Source of the DNA: Patagioenas fasciata
Taxonomy: Eukaryota; Chordata; Aves; Columbiformes; Columbidae
NCBI RefSeq assembly: GCF_037038585.1
Contig: NW_027288732.1
Location: forward strand, 2,914,001 to 2,978,000
Length of the DNA: 64,000 nt
Direction: 5' to 3'
This document shows positions 1-11,790 of this stretch, in pieces. The notes under the pieces were generated by a model that had not been told where the DNA came from, made no database searches, and was given only the letters and a program-made list of their open reading frames with translations. Both the position numbers and the translations under genes were made by a program. Positions within the stretch are counted from its first letter, which is position 1. The number at the start of each line of letters is the position of its first letter.

Positions 1-2330
1 GAGCCCTGACCCCAGAACCAGACCAAGGAGACCGTTTCTGTCTTATGTTTCTCAGACTCTGACAGTGCTCACTGTGAGGGTATTTGTGTTTTGGGGGTGT
101 GTTTGGTGCCAAGTGCTGTTGCTTTAACCACAAGGCTCTGGTTTTCTGACGATTTGGCAATGACTGTGAGATACTCAAAACCCATTGAGCTTCTTTCAGA
201 GACCTGGCAATGGTCACCAATCACCTAAGCTGTCCCAGTCCCAAACTTGCTCGAATCCTCAATTTGGGTCCATGCTCCAGCACTGAAATGCACACGTTCC
301 TTCTGTTGCTGCCCTAAAATCAAAAAGAAAAATCAGTCTATTCCACATTAGTATGACCAGCCCATGCTCTTCAGGTCTTCTTCTTTAACACACTTACTGC
401 TACGCATGGACCTCTCTCTTCGTGCACTCCCATGTGTCTCACAAACCTTTCACTCTTGTCGTTCAGTAATGGGCCAACACTCCAGGAGGTTCCATCCAAG
501 TGTGGGCAGTGTAAGAGAGGAGCAGAGCAGGATCAGTTCATGGGCCATGACTGAGCACAGCCACCCCAGCAGCAGCCATTTCCCATCTCCCAGGCACAAC
601 CATGCCCACAGTATGCAAATGGCACTGCCATATATGATTAGTCCGAGGGAAACCTACCTCCAAAAATATGCTTCCTATTCCCCTTCCACCCACAGACATC
701 AGCCACATTCCACTTGTGTCTCAGACATGGTTGTAAGGATTTGCTGAAGTCATCAGCCATCACCCTTTTCTACCCCATGTTCCCTGATGTCCCCTCTCTC
801 CCACACCACACATGGCCAGTCACTGCTGCTCAGGTCCTCTCGCTCTTCAGAAGAGGTCTTGAACTTCTTGGCTCTTCCTGATGCTTGTTATAGTCTTTCT
901 CCCTCCAGATCTCACAGTGAGATTACTTGTTCATGACAGGGCCTTTGTAACCATCTCTTATGAAATTGTTGTCTTTTTGTGATCATCTGTGCAGGTGTTA
1001 TCACCGAAAAGCACCAAATATATCAACTCTGATACAGAGTGAAATGCAATAAAACCTTGTTGAGTCACCCCAATAGCTGTGCCTTCCAGCAAGGAGTTTC
1101 TCCTGAGAAAGGGATCCAACCTCTGCTACTCTCTGCAGAGGCACATGAGCAGTGTCCATGCACCTGGGGACACAAAGGGTGACTTTTGCAAGATCACCCT
1201 TTATCTGGATCATTTAGATATGTACCTGTGGATGGGGTATCAAGCCTTATAGTGCAGGAGAGACTGGAGTTCTGAGCTTCCTTCATCTGCCCTGTGTGAC
1301 AGTCTGTAAAATACACTACCCCAGTCAAAAAGTTTGTTTTGATTCTCTTCACAGCTCTGAGCACCACATGGGTCAGGAGACAAGCCAGGATTCCCAATGA
1401 GGACTCACATGCTCTGCTCATCAAGTTTAGGTGTTCCCAGGTGTGGGAACGGTAGGATGTGCAGTTCCAGCCAAAGGATCTTGAACAGATTATACAAAAG
1501 TATGTGTTGTTTTTTTTTTTTTTTTATGAGTGTAAGAAGTGATAGCCCAGGACAGTGAGAATAACATCTCGGGTTGGAAAACCACCCCATATGTACGATG
1601 TGTGAATGTTGGCCCTGGGCACGTGGATGAGTGGGTCGGAATGTCGCCCACAAGATATGTATGGGAACGTGACTGAAAAGACTCACAGCATGAGTGTGGT
1701 GTGTTTAGAATAACATTTATTGAAAAAACTGTTCAGCCTCTTGGCCGAGCCCTGTATCTGTAAACACATAAGTTGAGAACTGTTAATAAAAGAGAGTTCA
1801 CCTCTGCCTGGCTCTGCTCTCACTGCTAACAAGAACCCTGTGCCTGTGTGTCTCTGTCTGTGTCTGTAAGAATCGTTCTCATTGCAGCACCCTGGAATCT
1901 CAGCAGACATGTCACACTGATCCGTGGGTTCAAGGAGCTGGTCAAATGCTTTGTCACCATTTCTGTAACGGTGGCTTTGCTGCCTGGCTGATGTGCAGAC
2001 TCTGAACATGGAGACTGACACCTCTTGAACAACCTGCTCTGAAAGGATGAAGAAGGGGGCTGTTCTTTCTGGAAGGGTATTAAGACAGCAAAAAAGAACC
2101 TGGGTTGGGGCAAATGAAAAGGGGTGCAAAAGATGTGGTCTGGACTGATTGGGGTCACTTGTAAAGCAGCCCTGCACCTCATGTGAATTATTCCTATGGT
2201 CAGGGAGAACCTGAGAGCTTTGTCTAAATTGAAAACATGAAGGGGATGAAAGGACAGTGTCATTCAGGCTGGTTGGGATCTTGAGAGGTGTCTTGACCAA
2301 CCTCCTGCTCAAAGCAGGGTCAGACCAGAT
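1..2330. repeat. Low-copy duplicated block, copy 1 (inverted)
   Basis: The reverse complement of this stretch can be followed nearly continuously in 19480-21290. Its first 0.75 kb is also found at about 43.6-44.8 kb. Shared landmarks are an octamer (ATGCAAAT at 613-620) and the string around 190-280. An open frame at 364-747 is matched in the other two copies, but I see no domain in it and treat it as noncoding. Relative to the 19.5-21.3 kb copy, about 440 bases (1441-1886) are extra here. No gene is supported. Confidence 0.7.
1441..1886 (-). mobile_element. Insertion of about 440 bp, possible degraded LTR or retroposon
   Basis: The sequence is absent at the equivalent point of the duplicate copy (about 19858-19864), where flanking sequence is continuous. 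Read on the minus strand it holds an AATAAA signal (complement near 1710-1720) and an A-run (T-run at 1509-1526). The ends are not clean and I found no convincing target-site duplication. Its identity is uncertain. Confidence 0.35.
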
Positions 2331-2400
2331 TACTCAGGGCTTTATCCAAACACATCTTGGTCACTTTCAGTAACCAATGTCTACTGCCACCATGTCTCAC
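2240..2400 (-). mobile_element. CR1-like LINE 3' fragment
   Basis: The antisense text around 2290-2340 (cctcctgctcaaagcagg and the following words) matches the recalled antisense 3' portion of avian CR1. The end is truncated and boundaries are approximate. Confidence 0.45.
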
Positions 2401-2740
2401 TCATCTTGTCTCACTGTCCTGCTCAAGGCCAGGTGAACCAGGGGAGGTTGTTCAAGGCCTCAACCCACCTTCGCATCCAATCCCCTTCCCAGGGACAGAG
2501 GCAGGCTGACCCACTTGCAATTCTCCCAATGCCTGTTCTTACCATTCTTGAACATGGCTTTGATTTCTGCCTTTTCCAAGGACCCCAGAACCTCTCTATT
2601 TACCCTGGTTCTTATGAGAGCACAATCCAGAAACAGAGGCAAGGGTGACAGAGCAGACTGGAGCACTTGCAATGATCTTGTCCAAGGCAGCTGAGATCAG
2701 TCTCATTGGGTCTGTCTTGTTTGTTCCTGGAGTCACACAC
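2400..2740 (-). mobile_element. CR1-like LINE fragment, reverse transcriptase region
   Basis: On the minus strand a degraded version of the CR1 reverse transcriptase signature (PIFKKGKK...YRPVSL) is readable as MFKNGKNRHWENCKWVSLPL. Four related fragments occur at about 11.8-12.35, 28.7-29.0, 36.4-37.0 and 38.1-38.7 kb. Confidence 0.6.
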
Positions 2741-2744
2741 AGAA

Positions 2745-3850
2745 ATGTCAGGTTCTGTCAGGTGTCCACATCTGAGCTGTCCTCATGGAGTCCTTATGCA
2801 CCCAGGGATGCTCAGAGACAGAGTCTGTCCCTTTTACACAGAGGCAGGAGTCACAGTGTCCCTCTGGCCTCCTGTTGCCTCTCCCAAAGGACAGGAGGCA
2901 CCTCAGCCCTGTGATGTGTCACCCTACTCTGGACTCAGCTGAAATGTCCCATGTTGTGAGGAATGGATACGGGGATCACAGATTCAGGAAGAAGATCCCA
3001 GTGGGTGGTTTCCCATTGGCTGTTACTTCCAAGTGACCTCGAGACACTGTCTGTCCCACAGGCCTTCATGAAACCCCCAGGAACAGCTGATGGTGTTTGT
3101 GCTCACTTGGGTTCATCTCACCTCACATACATGATGTGCATGCTCACATCTCATCTGAACAATGCAAACACGGACTTCTGACCTGCTCATTCAGTGTTCC
3201 TCCATGGAGGGAAGAACAATCTCTGTGAGCTGGGGAGAGAGGCCAGTGGTGGAAATGGTGGTTGTGAGGGGCCAGTCCATGACAATTGCCCTGGGGCAGC
3301 TTCCGCGGGGTGTCCAGCGCAAACGGGCACAGCCCAGACCCTGCTCTGCTGGTCCTGCAGGTCTCTTTCAGGAGGCCTGGCTGTGAGAGGATGCTGCTGA
3401 ATGCCCCAAACCTACAGGCCTATATTTTTTAGCTTTTTCAATCTCTCAGTCACTGTAATGGGCATGTTCTTGAGAGAATCTTTGGAAGAAGACCTAAACC
3501 TTCAGGCCCTTCCCTGAGGAGATCACCTTTCTATCTGGAACGGCTGTTCTGAGGCCAGTTCTGTCACACAAGTGCCCATTACTGTCCCTGCGTGTGGTCA
3601 CAGCACTGACACACAGCAGGACGGGGACAAAGCTGCCAGAGCACTCAGGCCTTGCACCAACACAAGGGATGAGACGGAGAGTGTGGAAGTGGAACAAGAA
3701 GACCTCTGGAAGGCCAAGCGCTGGTGCTCCCTGGCAGTGCTGCCAGGCTGGACACCTTTCCCTACACCCATAGACACAGAGACAGTCCCTCTAGCTCAAA
3801 ATAAGCCTTGGAGGAGGAATCTCACAGAAAAAAAAAGCCACTGCAGAGCC
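2745..3850 (-). repeat. 3' flank of the first OR gene, type A duplicated block
   Basis: Noncoding sequence shared with 27430-28700 (+) and 37040-37860 (-). In all three it lies directly downstream of an OR14-like coding exon or its remnant, so it belongs to the duplication unit. It contains a stretch (3494-3697) open in the receptor sense that is also open in the other copies. Confidence 0.65.
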
Positions 3851-3851
3851 A

Positions 3852-3857
3852 TTTATT
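3852..3857 (-). terminator. Probable polyadenylation signal of the OR gene at 4042-5001
   Basis: AATAAA on the minus strand, about 185 bases past the stop codon. The signal and its surroundings are conserved at equivalent places behind the other receptors. Confidence 0.5.
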
Positions 3858-4041
3858 TTCTTTAAATACACAGAGAGCATGGCTCCATATTTACACAGCC
3901 AGTGGGTTTGAAAAGAAAAGCAGACAAGGAGTTAGAAAGAGGATGACAAAAATATCATGACTGATTAAAAAAAAAACGCCACCAACAGACACACACACAA
4001 AAGTCTGGGCCTCTAATGAGTTACATTAAAGCTGTTATCTG

Positions 4042-5001
4042 TTAAAGAGAAGATGATGAACACTTTATTATTTTTGAAATGCATCCCACCATTAGTTTCC
4101 TCAGGGCATCCTTGACCTCCTTGTTCCTCAGGCTGTAAATTAAGGGGTTCAACGTTGGAGGTATCAGTGAGTATACAACAGACACCACCAGGTCCAAGGA
4201 TGGGGAAGAGATGGAGGGGGGCTTCAGGTGGGCAAAAAAGGAGGTGCTGGCAAACAGACAGATGACAGCCAGGTGAGGGGGGCAGGTGGAAAAGGCTTTG
4301 TGCCGTCCCTGCTCAGAGGGGATCCTCAGCACGGCCCTGAAGATCTGCACATAGGACAGCAGGATGAAAACGCAGCAGATAAAAGCTAAAGATCCACTAA
4401 ACACAATAAGCCCAAGTTCCCTGAGGTAGGAGTGTGAGCAGGAGAGCTTGAGAATCTCGGGGATTTCACAGAAGAACTGGCCCAGGACATTGTCCTTGCA
4501 GAGTGGTAGCGAAAATGTATTGGCTGTGTGCAGCAGGGCATTGAGAAACCCAGTAACCCAGACAGCTGCTGCCATGTGGACACAAGCTCTGCTGCCCAGG
4601 AGGGTCCCGTAGTGCAGAGGTTTGCAGATGGCAACGTAGCGGTCGTAGGACATGATGGTGAGAAGAAAATATTCTGCTGTAGCACAGAAAACAAACAAAA
4701 AAAAGAGCTGTGCAGCACATCCTGTGTAGGAAATGTTCCTGCTGTCCCAGAGGGAATTGGCCATGGTCTTGGGGACAGTGGTGGAGATGGAGCCCAGGTC
4801 GAGGAGAGAGAGGTTGAGCAGGAAGAAGTACATGGGGGTGTGGAGGTGCTGGTCCCAGGCTATGGTGGTGATGATGAGGCCGTTGCCCAGGAGGGCAGCC
4901 AGGTAGATGCCCAGGAAGAGCCAGAAGTGCAAGACCTGCAGCTCCCGTGTGTCTGTGAACAGCAGGAGGAGGAACTGGGTGATGGAGCTGCTGTTGGACA
5001 T
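4042..5001 (-). CDS. Olfactory receptor, OR14-like (gamma-c), intact
   Basis: A 319-residue odorant receptor. Such proteins are class A GPCRs of olfactory neuron cilia that couple to the olfactory G protein and bind small odorants in the transmembrane bundle. All family marks are visible: N-glycosylation site at N3, GN at 39-40 in TM1, LHTPMYFFL at 53-61, SYDRYVAIC at 118-126, extracellular cysteines at 95, 168, 178 and 188, LSYVQIF at 215-221, KAFSTC at 235-240 and NPLIYSLRN at 285-293. The MSNSS start matches all paralogs. Compared with them it has one extra residue in TM3, in a T-rich run. The ancestral acceptor just upstream is changed and an alternative AG lies at 5014-5015. Its ligand is unknown. 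Confidence 0.93.
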   Translation of the reverse strand: MSNSSSITQFLLLLFTDTRELQVLHFWLFLGIYLAALLGNGLIITTIAWDQHLHTPMYFFLLNLSLLDLGSISTTVPKTMANSLWDSRNISYTGCAAQLFFLFVFCATAEYFLLTIMSYDRYVAICKPLHYGTLLGSRACVHMAAAVWVTGFLNALLHTANTFSLPLCKDNVLGQFFCEIPEILKLSCSHSYLRELGLIVFSGSLAFICCVFILLSYVQIFRAVLRIPSEQGRHKAFSTCPPHLAVICLFASTSFFAHLKPPSISSPSLDLVVSVVYSLIPPTLNPLIYSLRNKEVKDALRKLMVGCISKIIKCSSSSL

Positions 5002-5015
5002 TTGCTGCCTCTGCT

Positions 5016-6410
5016 GAGGATCAGTCCAAAGAAGAAAAGACAGTGACAGTTTAGGTGAGACGTCTCTGAAGAAAAAAGGTCATTTCTCATAGAAAATCCC
5101 CTCCCTGAATGAGCAAAAATTCCGCCTATTCTACTTGACTGCCAACTGAATGACATGGTTCTTCACAGTATAAAAAAGTAGCTTCAGCATCTAGTTTCCC
5201 TGAGGATACTTCTGGGACAGGACTCCCAGTGTTGGTGTCTGAGAAAAAACTGACCCACATCCCCACCCAAACCCTGGACAGTGAGAGCACCAGGGACAAG
5301 TGAAGAAACAGGGAAGAAAATGATAGTACTACAGAACAAATAAAGCAAGGACAGAAAGGCAGATGGGCATGCTGGGAAACCTTCTCCCTGCCCAGCTGTG
5401 CTCGCTATCACTCACATGATGTCACTATAGGACAAGTGCTTTTACAACCTGTTTTGTGTACCCCATCCTAGGAACCCTTCACCTGAAGGTCCAGCTGCTG
5501 AGGTGGAGACTCATGCCCTGGACCCCATGGCTTTGGGGCAGAGGCTCTACTGGGGAGGAGACCAGGGGGTTGAACTGGAAAATGTGTCTGCACTGCAGGG
5601 GATGGCATTTCTGGTTGCAGCTCCCTCTCCCTGCCTGTGTTTCTGCTGCCTGGAGCTGTCCCTGCTGGGAGCTGTTTTTCTGTCCCTGGGTCTGCTCCTT
5701 GTCAGTGTCACAGACCCTGTCCCACCCACTGTGTGCTCAGTTCTGTCCTGCTCACACCTCCTGGCACTGCCCAGGGGCAGCTCTGTGTGTGCAGGGGCTC
5801 AGGAGCAGCTCAGAGAACTCCTAAAAAGAACTAGGGTGTCAGGAGCTTCTCCAGGACAGAGAAATAAATTCCCATCTCCCACTGCCCACTCACCCAACGA
5901 AGAATCAAAAAACCTCCAACCTTAAAATCTTCCCTATCAGATAAATGCTGCCTCAGTGTCTCCTGAAGGAACCTCTGCAAATGTCCTGGGGGTGAGCTGG
6001 AGCTGTGAGCAGCCCTGTCACACGGAGAACCCAGCAGCAGAAGGACCCTGACCTGATGGGAGTCACTCCTTCCCCCAACAGCTTCTCCTCTCAGTGTTGT
6101 TGGGATCTCCCCGGGCAGGCTGAGCGCTGATCCTGGCAGGCGGCAGAGTCCCTGCCCCGGCACAGCCCTGGGGTGCAGGGACCCTGCTCTGCAGGACAGC
6201 CCTGGGCACCCCTGCCTGCACATTTACATTTACACCCCACAGCCATCCTGGGGACAACACAGCATTCACGTCTTATCACTCTGACAGTGCAGAAGGCAAT
6301 CCCTGCTCTGCAGCACATCCTCTCCTCTGATCAGAGAATCTCTGACAGTTGTACTTACATCTCTCATAGGCTCTGCAATGTGACAGCTCTCTGAGATCCT
6401 GCCAAGATTT
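5016..6410 (-). other. 5' flank or intron of the first OR gene (type I)
   Basis: Noncoding sequence shared with the introns at 25108-26443 and 48522-49682. In those copies a donor GTAAGT and an acceptor CACAG delimit an intron. Here the donor bases are missing (alignment near 6430) and the acceptor is replaced, so the exon structure of this gene is uncertain. It contains a conserved block at about 6100-6215. Confidence 0.5.
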
Positions 6411-6479
6411 GCAGATGCAATGCCCTGCAGCCACAGCTTTAATATCTGAGAAGATTTCTCATTCAGTGATCTCTCAGCA

Positions 6480-6750
6480 TCCTCCCACCCCAGTTTGCAT
6501 TTCCCTCTCTCTGCCTGGCTCCTGTGCCCTCGGTGCTGCAGGCAGAGCCCTCAGCCCTGCTGCGCTGTGCAGAGGAGCTGCTCCTGGGCAGAGCTGTCTC
6601 TCTGCAGCGCTGCCGCTTGCCATGAGCTCCCTCTGTCCCAGGAGCCCAGCCCAGCTCAGCAGCACAGGAGCAGCCCATGATGTCACTTTCTCTGTCCCCT
6701 CTGGGCTCCCTCCAGGGGTCCCTGGGGCTCCAGGGGCACGTCCTTTGAAA
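6480..6750 (-). other. Copy of the conserved OR 5' noncoding exon block
   Basis: Strongly similar to the blocks at 17700-18010, 24858-25107, 48272-48521 and 56690-56963, which end in a splice donor. This copy keeps the body of the block but not the GTAAGT donor, so its use as a first exon is doubtful. Confidence 0.4.
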
Positions 6751-6874
6751 CAACCTGAAGTAATCAGTGATGTTGATTCTTTCTCCTCTTCAGAGACACT
6801 TCTTGCCAGCATTGTATTTTTCATTTTAAAAATAAATCGGTATGAGAATCATCTTTTCTTGTCCCATCATTAGA

Positions 6875-8600
6875 CAGGACAACAGGAATATTACAGCAAA
6901 GTATCTAATTTCTCCAGGCTGGGGGAGGAATATCTTCAGTTGAATGAGTTCAGGCATTTTATTCTGGTTTTATATCCTCAGTCTAGAGAGACATTCATCA
7001 ATCTTTGGCCTCACATAGTTAGAAGAAATGGGAAATGAAAACACCTTCTTGGCAGCACCAGCTCTGGGAAGGCTGCTCTGTGCCTGGAGCAGTAAGAGCT
7101 CTTGAGGACCTCAGGGGCCAGGGCTTTTGTGCTGGCCTGGGGAGAGGGGATGGCATGGAGGGGCTGCAGACCTCTCAGGATCTGCTGGAGAGGAGAGAAA
7201 AGGACACACAGGTGCCTCCTTTTCCTTTTGCCATGCATGTTCATGCACCACTGGGCTGACTCCTCCCTGAGCCCCAGGAGCTGCTGTGCCCTTCAGAGGG
7301 GCAGAGGCTGTGGGGTGAGTGCCCAGAGCACCTGCAATGGGCACTGGTGTGGGACCAGCCCTGACTGGGCTTTGCTGGGGAAAGGGCATTGGGGGTAGAG
7401 AGAGGGCAGGGGAGGTGGGAGAGTCTCGAGGAGCTGGGCTGGGCTGGAAAGGACCTGGGAGAGGAAAACATCAGCCTGTATCTCGTGCTGCATGGCCATG
7501 CAGGGTGAAGACTCACACCAGGGGTTGTGGTGCAGAGCCAGGGCTTGTGTGAGGGATCAAAGACATGCAGGTGCAGGAGAGGGAAGGCTGCTCTGTGCCC
7601 TTGGTGTCATAGACAGACCAGGAAGGTGGCCCAGGGCCTTTGTCACCACCCAACCACTCATCATTTCTTGTGGGCCATGTCCAGCACTGGCCGCTCAGCT
7701 CAGGTTTATGGGTGAGGTTCCCTGTGAGGCCATGTCCATCAACCTGCTGGGCTCAGGGCCTGTCTCAGGGAATGGCCACCCCTGCCCAGCCTCTCTCCTG
7801 GCCCAGACCCTGGCAGAGCCTGGCACAGGACCGTCTTTGACCCCATGGGTGACACGACCTCTCCAGGAGCTTGGAGAGGCTGCCTAACAGAAAGGCCATG
7901 GGGTGACAAGGCACCATGGACTGATGTGGGCATCACATCAGGAGACCGTTCCCTATCCCGAATGCACCCTGTCCTGTGCTGAGCCTGCACCATGGTCCAT
8001 CTGTGGGGCAGCAGGGCTGGACTGTCACAGCACAAGGTGGAGGCAGGGGCCACAAAGCAGCTGCCGGGGTGACAGCAAGGACAGGTACAGACAAGGAGTT
8101 CATGTGCATTAGCTTTTCTGAGCAGGGATGACTTTGGGAAAGGCAAAGCTCACCTGGAGTTGGTGGCTGCAAGAAAAGTCCAGAGCAAAACCAAGATCTT
8201 CAACAACTGTGTCAGAGACCACGGCTGAAGAAGGGAAACACAGAGCTGCTGCGGGGTGGGGAGGGGAATTCAATAACAGCAGACACTGATACTAGTGCTG
8301 AGGGACTCAATGACTCCTGTGCCTGGGTCTTTACTGAAACATCTCCCAGGCCTCTATTCAAAGGGTTCAAGGAGGAGAATATTTCTTAGCAGGACCCTCA
8401 GGAAACCTCAGCAGGACCAGCATCAGTGTCTGCCCCTGTAAGGAACTCACCCGGCAATGGCACAGGCTGGGGCTGCCTGGCTGGGAGCAGCTGTGGGAAA
8501 GGTCTGTGTGGGCAGGGAGCTGGACAGGAGGCAGCGTGTGTCCTGGTGCAAGGGAGGCCAGGAGCACTCTGGACTGTGTCACCAGGCGCTCGGCCGGAGG
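6875..8600. other. Stretch without recognisable gene
   Basis: GC-rich sequence with many short overlapping frames on both strands, none with a recognisable domain or a paralog in the window. No repeat family was identified by eye. Confidence 0.5.
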
Positions 8601-8619
8601 TGGAGGGAAGGGATTCTCT

Positions 8620-8945
8620 GGAATAGTCCATCCAGATCTCAGATCCCAATTCAGGAAAGATATTGGCAAGCTGGAGTGGGTTGAGCAAAGGGCCTCAGGA
8701 CAGCCAGAAACTGGAGCACTTGGCCTGTGGGGAGAGGCTGAGGGAGCTGGGCTCGTCCAGCCCAGAGAAGGGAAGGCTGACAGGGACCTCATCACAGCCT
8801 GTCAATACCAACAAGGAGATCATAGAGAACACACAGCCAGGCTCTTCACCATGGTGTGTGGCAGAAGGACAAAAGAGAATGGGTGGCAGGTGAAAGAGGA
8901 GAGGTTCAGCCAGGACTTAAGGAAAAGCTTTTTCCCTAGGAGGTG
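8620..8945 (+). mobile_element. CR1 LINE fragment, 3' part of ORF2
   Basis: Sense-strand text follows the recalled CR1 consensus near the end of ORF2: ggagcacttggcctgtgggg, gaggctgagggagctgggct, acctcatcacagcctgtcaa. It is truncated at both ends. Confidence 0.7.
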
Positions 8946-8949
8946 AGTG

Positions 8950-10190
8950 TCAACTTCATTTTCACCAGGGATCACATCAGCCTCATGGTTACCCTCAAAT
9001 GGCAGAACATAATTTTAAAGGACTGTATAAATTTAACTACTCCTACATTTATACATTCGGCCCTTTAAGGCAATTGTGAAGCTGATGTGACCCCCGTGAA
9101 AATGAATTTGAGACCCCTGCCCTGGGAGCTCAGCCAAGTGCTGTTGCAGGTCACCCAGAGAGGCTGAGCAGCCTCTGTCCTTGCGGGTTTTCAATCTCTG
9201 ATTGAATGAAGGCTTGAACACCTTGTTCTGACCCAGTTTCTGACAGGTTTGACTGCAGATTGCTGAGGTCCCTTCAACCTCAGTTCTGTTATGATCCCAT
9301 TGTGATGTTGGGCTCTGTTTCTAATGGGAGCAGAGGAGATGATTAAGGGACATGAACACACCTGTGCTGTAGGTGACCATCTAAACCAACATCTAAACCC
9401 AGCCAACACCTCAGTGTGACTCGCTCTGGGCAAAGTGTGAGGAGTCCTGGGCAGGGAAGGTTTAGAGGGCATGGGGCTCTATGCAAGACACAAAATGATC
9501 TTGGCTTCATGCCTGCAGGTCCATCCGATGTCAGTTAATGTCAATGAAAGTTAAAATATGAACTGAAGACAAAGTTTCAAAGCCAAGGAAGGTTTCAATG
9601 TACTTTTCCATTTTTTAAAGTCTTTGGGGGGTTATTTTCTTCAAAAAGGAAAGTGTTTTCCACAACTAGAAATGGATATAAAACACAAATGTCCTCAGCT
9701 ACATGGATAGCTTTTTACATATTAATTTTTCATATGGCACATGTTACATTTTTACATATTAAACATTTTTTATTTTCTTTTTAATTATTTTGGGGGATTT
9801 ATTTCTTTGAAAAACTGCTAAAGGTAGGAGAAGAAATATCGGTCTTCCCCTGTACTTCTATTACCAACACACTATTATTTAATCTCCCTCGTCATTCAGC
9901 AGTTTCCACCTCTCCTGATTAAATGTCCATGTCAAAGGACAACTTTCCAACAGTCTGTCTGGATGTTCGCCCTTTCCAGTGCTCTCAGGTTTCCTCCTCC
10001 ACTTGCTCTTTGGTCATTCAGTTGCCTCTCCACTGTGTGGTTTCTGCTTTGAGCCTCAGGCAGTTACAAATTACCCCAGGCTTCAGAGGTCTAATTAACA
10101 TGGCACACAGCAAGTTAATTGTGTTTGTATCTATCCTTCCCTATGTCTCTGTCTAAAACCAGTTCTTGTGTGGATGTGCCTTGTGGATGG
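8950..10190. repeat. Left arm of an inverted duplication (partner 33.1-34.5 kb)
   Basis: Shares two blocks with 33100-34470 in opposite orientation: 9190-9540 with 34100-34470, and 9830-10170 with 33090-33420. Between the blocks the two arms differ. Here there are about 280 bases of AT-rich sequence, versus about 640 bases of low-complexity sequence in the partner. No gene was seen. A weak CR1-tail resemblance is visible near 9130-9300. Confidence 0.6.
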
Positions 10191-11240
10191 TGGACCTCAT
10201 CAGATCCAGCTTACACACAAAACTGAGGAAAGTGTTTTACTGTTTATTAAATTGTGCAGTGTTTACACAGGAGAGCAGGTGGAGCTGGTGCACAGGAGCT
10301 GCAGCATCTCCTGCAGAGCTCAGTGGAGAAGTCTGATGTGAGGAAAAGTGATGCAGTCTCTGGTGGCCAATGAGGGAACCTTCAGACTGGGGGTGGGGGG
10401 TGAGGAGCGAGGTTGTCCATACAGTGTCCAGCCTCAAGGGACTGTTCTCCTGCCTGTGCAGATGTCTTCAGGAGACCCTCGGGATCAATGTCCAGTGTAG
10501 AATGCTGCTGTCACTTCTTCTATACACTGAAAAATGACAGAAAATACCCTTGAAAGAAAACACCCTCCTTTATGAAATCTTATTTGCAATCTTCATCATT
10601 GAGTGTCCCACTGAAACCATTCCAATTAGTTCTACAAGTCTTTTGGATATGAAGAATATTACAGAAAGAAACATCGCTCGTTAGGGCTTTCTGTGTTTTA
10701 ATGAGCCCCATGGCGTATTTGGTGCTGAGTCCATAAACCACAGATACCAAGCACAGACTGAAGAATCTGCTCAAGAAGTCCAAGTCAGAAGCAAACTCCA
10801 AAGTATCTTCAAGCATTAATGGGCCCCACTGAGGGCTGTTACTGACAAAGCCTCCCCAGGGACTTGTTAGAGCAGATAATTGGAGGCAGTGATTGCATCA
10901 GGCAAAGGCAAAGTGAAGCAGCTCTGATGCTGAGAAACACCTTGGTTTGTTTCATGAAGGACAATGGCCAAGCCTTGAGCCCCTGCCCCTAGGAAGGGAG
11001 ATCCTGTCCCTCACATGTGTCTCAGGGCTCTTCCTGGGGATGTAAGGAGTGTGATGCCCAGTGCAGGGCAATGGTGTGACACTCCATGGGGGTGCAAGGA
11101 GTCGATGGTGTGCCATGGCCACAAAGAGAGTGGACAATCTCCTCACATGCACGGTGTGAACTGTCGTCGTTGTCCTGCGCAGGGATGGGAGTTGGACTTT
11201 ATGATCCTGTGGGTCCCTTCCTACTGAAGACATTCTATGA
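10190..11240 (-). repeat. Duplicated module, minus-strand copy (partner 31.8-33.1 kb)
   Basis: The inverted equivalent of 31800-33090. Read on the minus strand, the first part of the module is homologous to the sequence upstream of the OR first exons at 24.2-24.86 and 47.6-48.28 kb. The second part, ending in an AATAAA-like signal near 10245, has no counterpart there. A 78-codon frame (10580-10816) is preserved in the 32 kb copy with conservative changes. No known domain was recognised. Confidence 0.55.
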
Positions 11241-11790
11241 TTCTATTAAATACTAGGTCAAAAGTCCATGTTTTCATTGTACAGATGAGATGTAAGAACA
11301 CACGGCTCAGGGCTCTTCCTGGGACCCTGGGAGTGCAAGGCTGAGGGAAGGACAACACTGGTGCAACAACTTCCAGCTTCCCCATGGGGCTGCAAGGAGG
11401 CAATGAGGTCCCAGTGCCATGAGGACAACATGGCTTCTCCTGGGCCTCCGTGACAGAGACAACTGCCATGGCCAAGTGGACAGAGACCTGGGTTCTTTGA
11501 GTGCCTTCCAGCCTTGTCAGCCTAGACAACCCAGCTCCAAGCCCTCTGTGGGCATGTTGACAGAGGTTCTTTCTCAGCCATGTCCCTGCTGCTGGCCTGT
11601 CCCCTCCAGACACAGAACTGACCCTACTGTCCCCTTCACAGCCGTACCCTTCCAACTCAGTTATGAATTCCTGAGACACAAGTGACCTCATCATACCATA
11701 CCCACCCATCACCCTCCTGAACATCTTCATCCTGAACATCTCCATCCCTGAATATCTTCTTGTTTCACTCTTTTTCTCAAAGCATGTTGA
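11240..11790. other. Noncoding stretch
   Basis: No supported gene. Part of it (about 11560-11740) resembles 35900-36040 in the same orientation. Confidence 0.45.

Noticed and set aside
4528..5046. Long frame antisense to the first OR gene (similar ones at 40828-41373, 26419-26628, 59139-59480)
   Set aside because: Mirror of the receptor frame caused by its codon bias. It follows receptor homology rather than showing its own domain.
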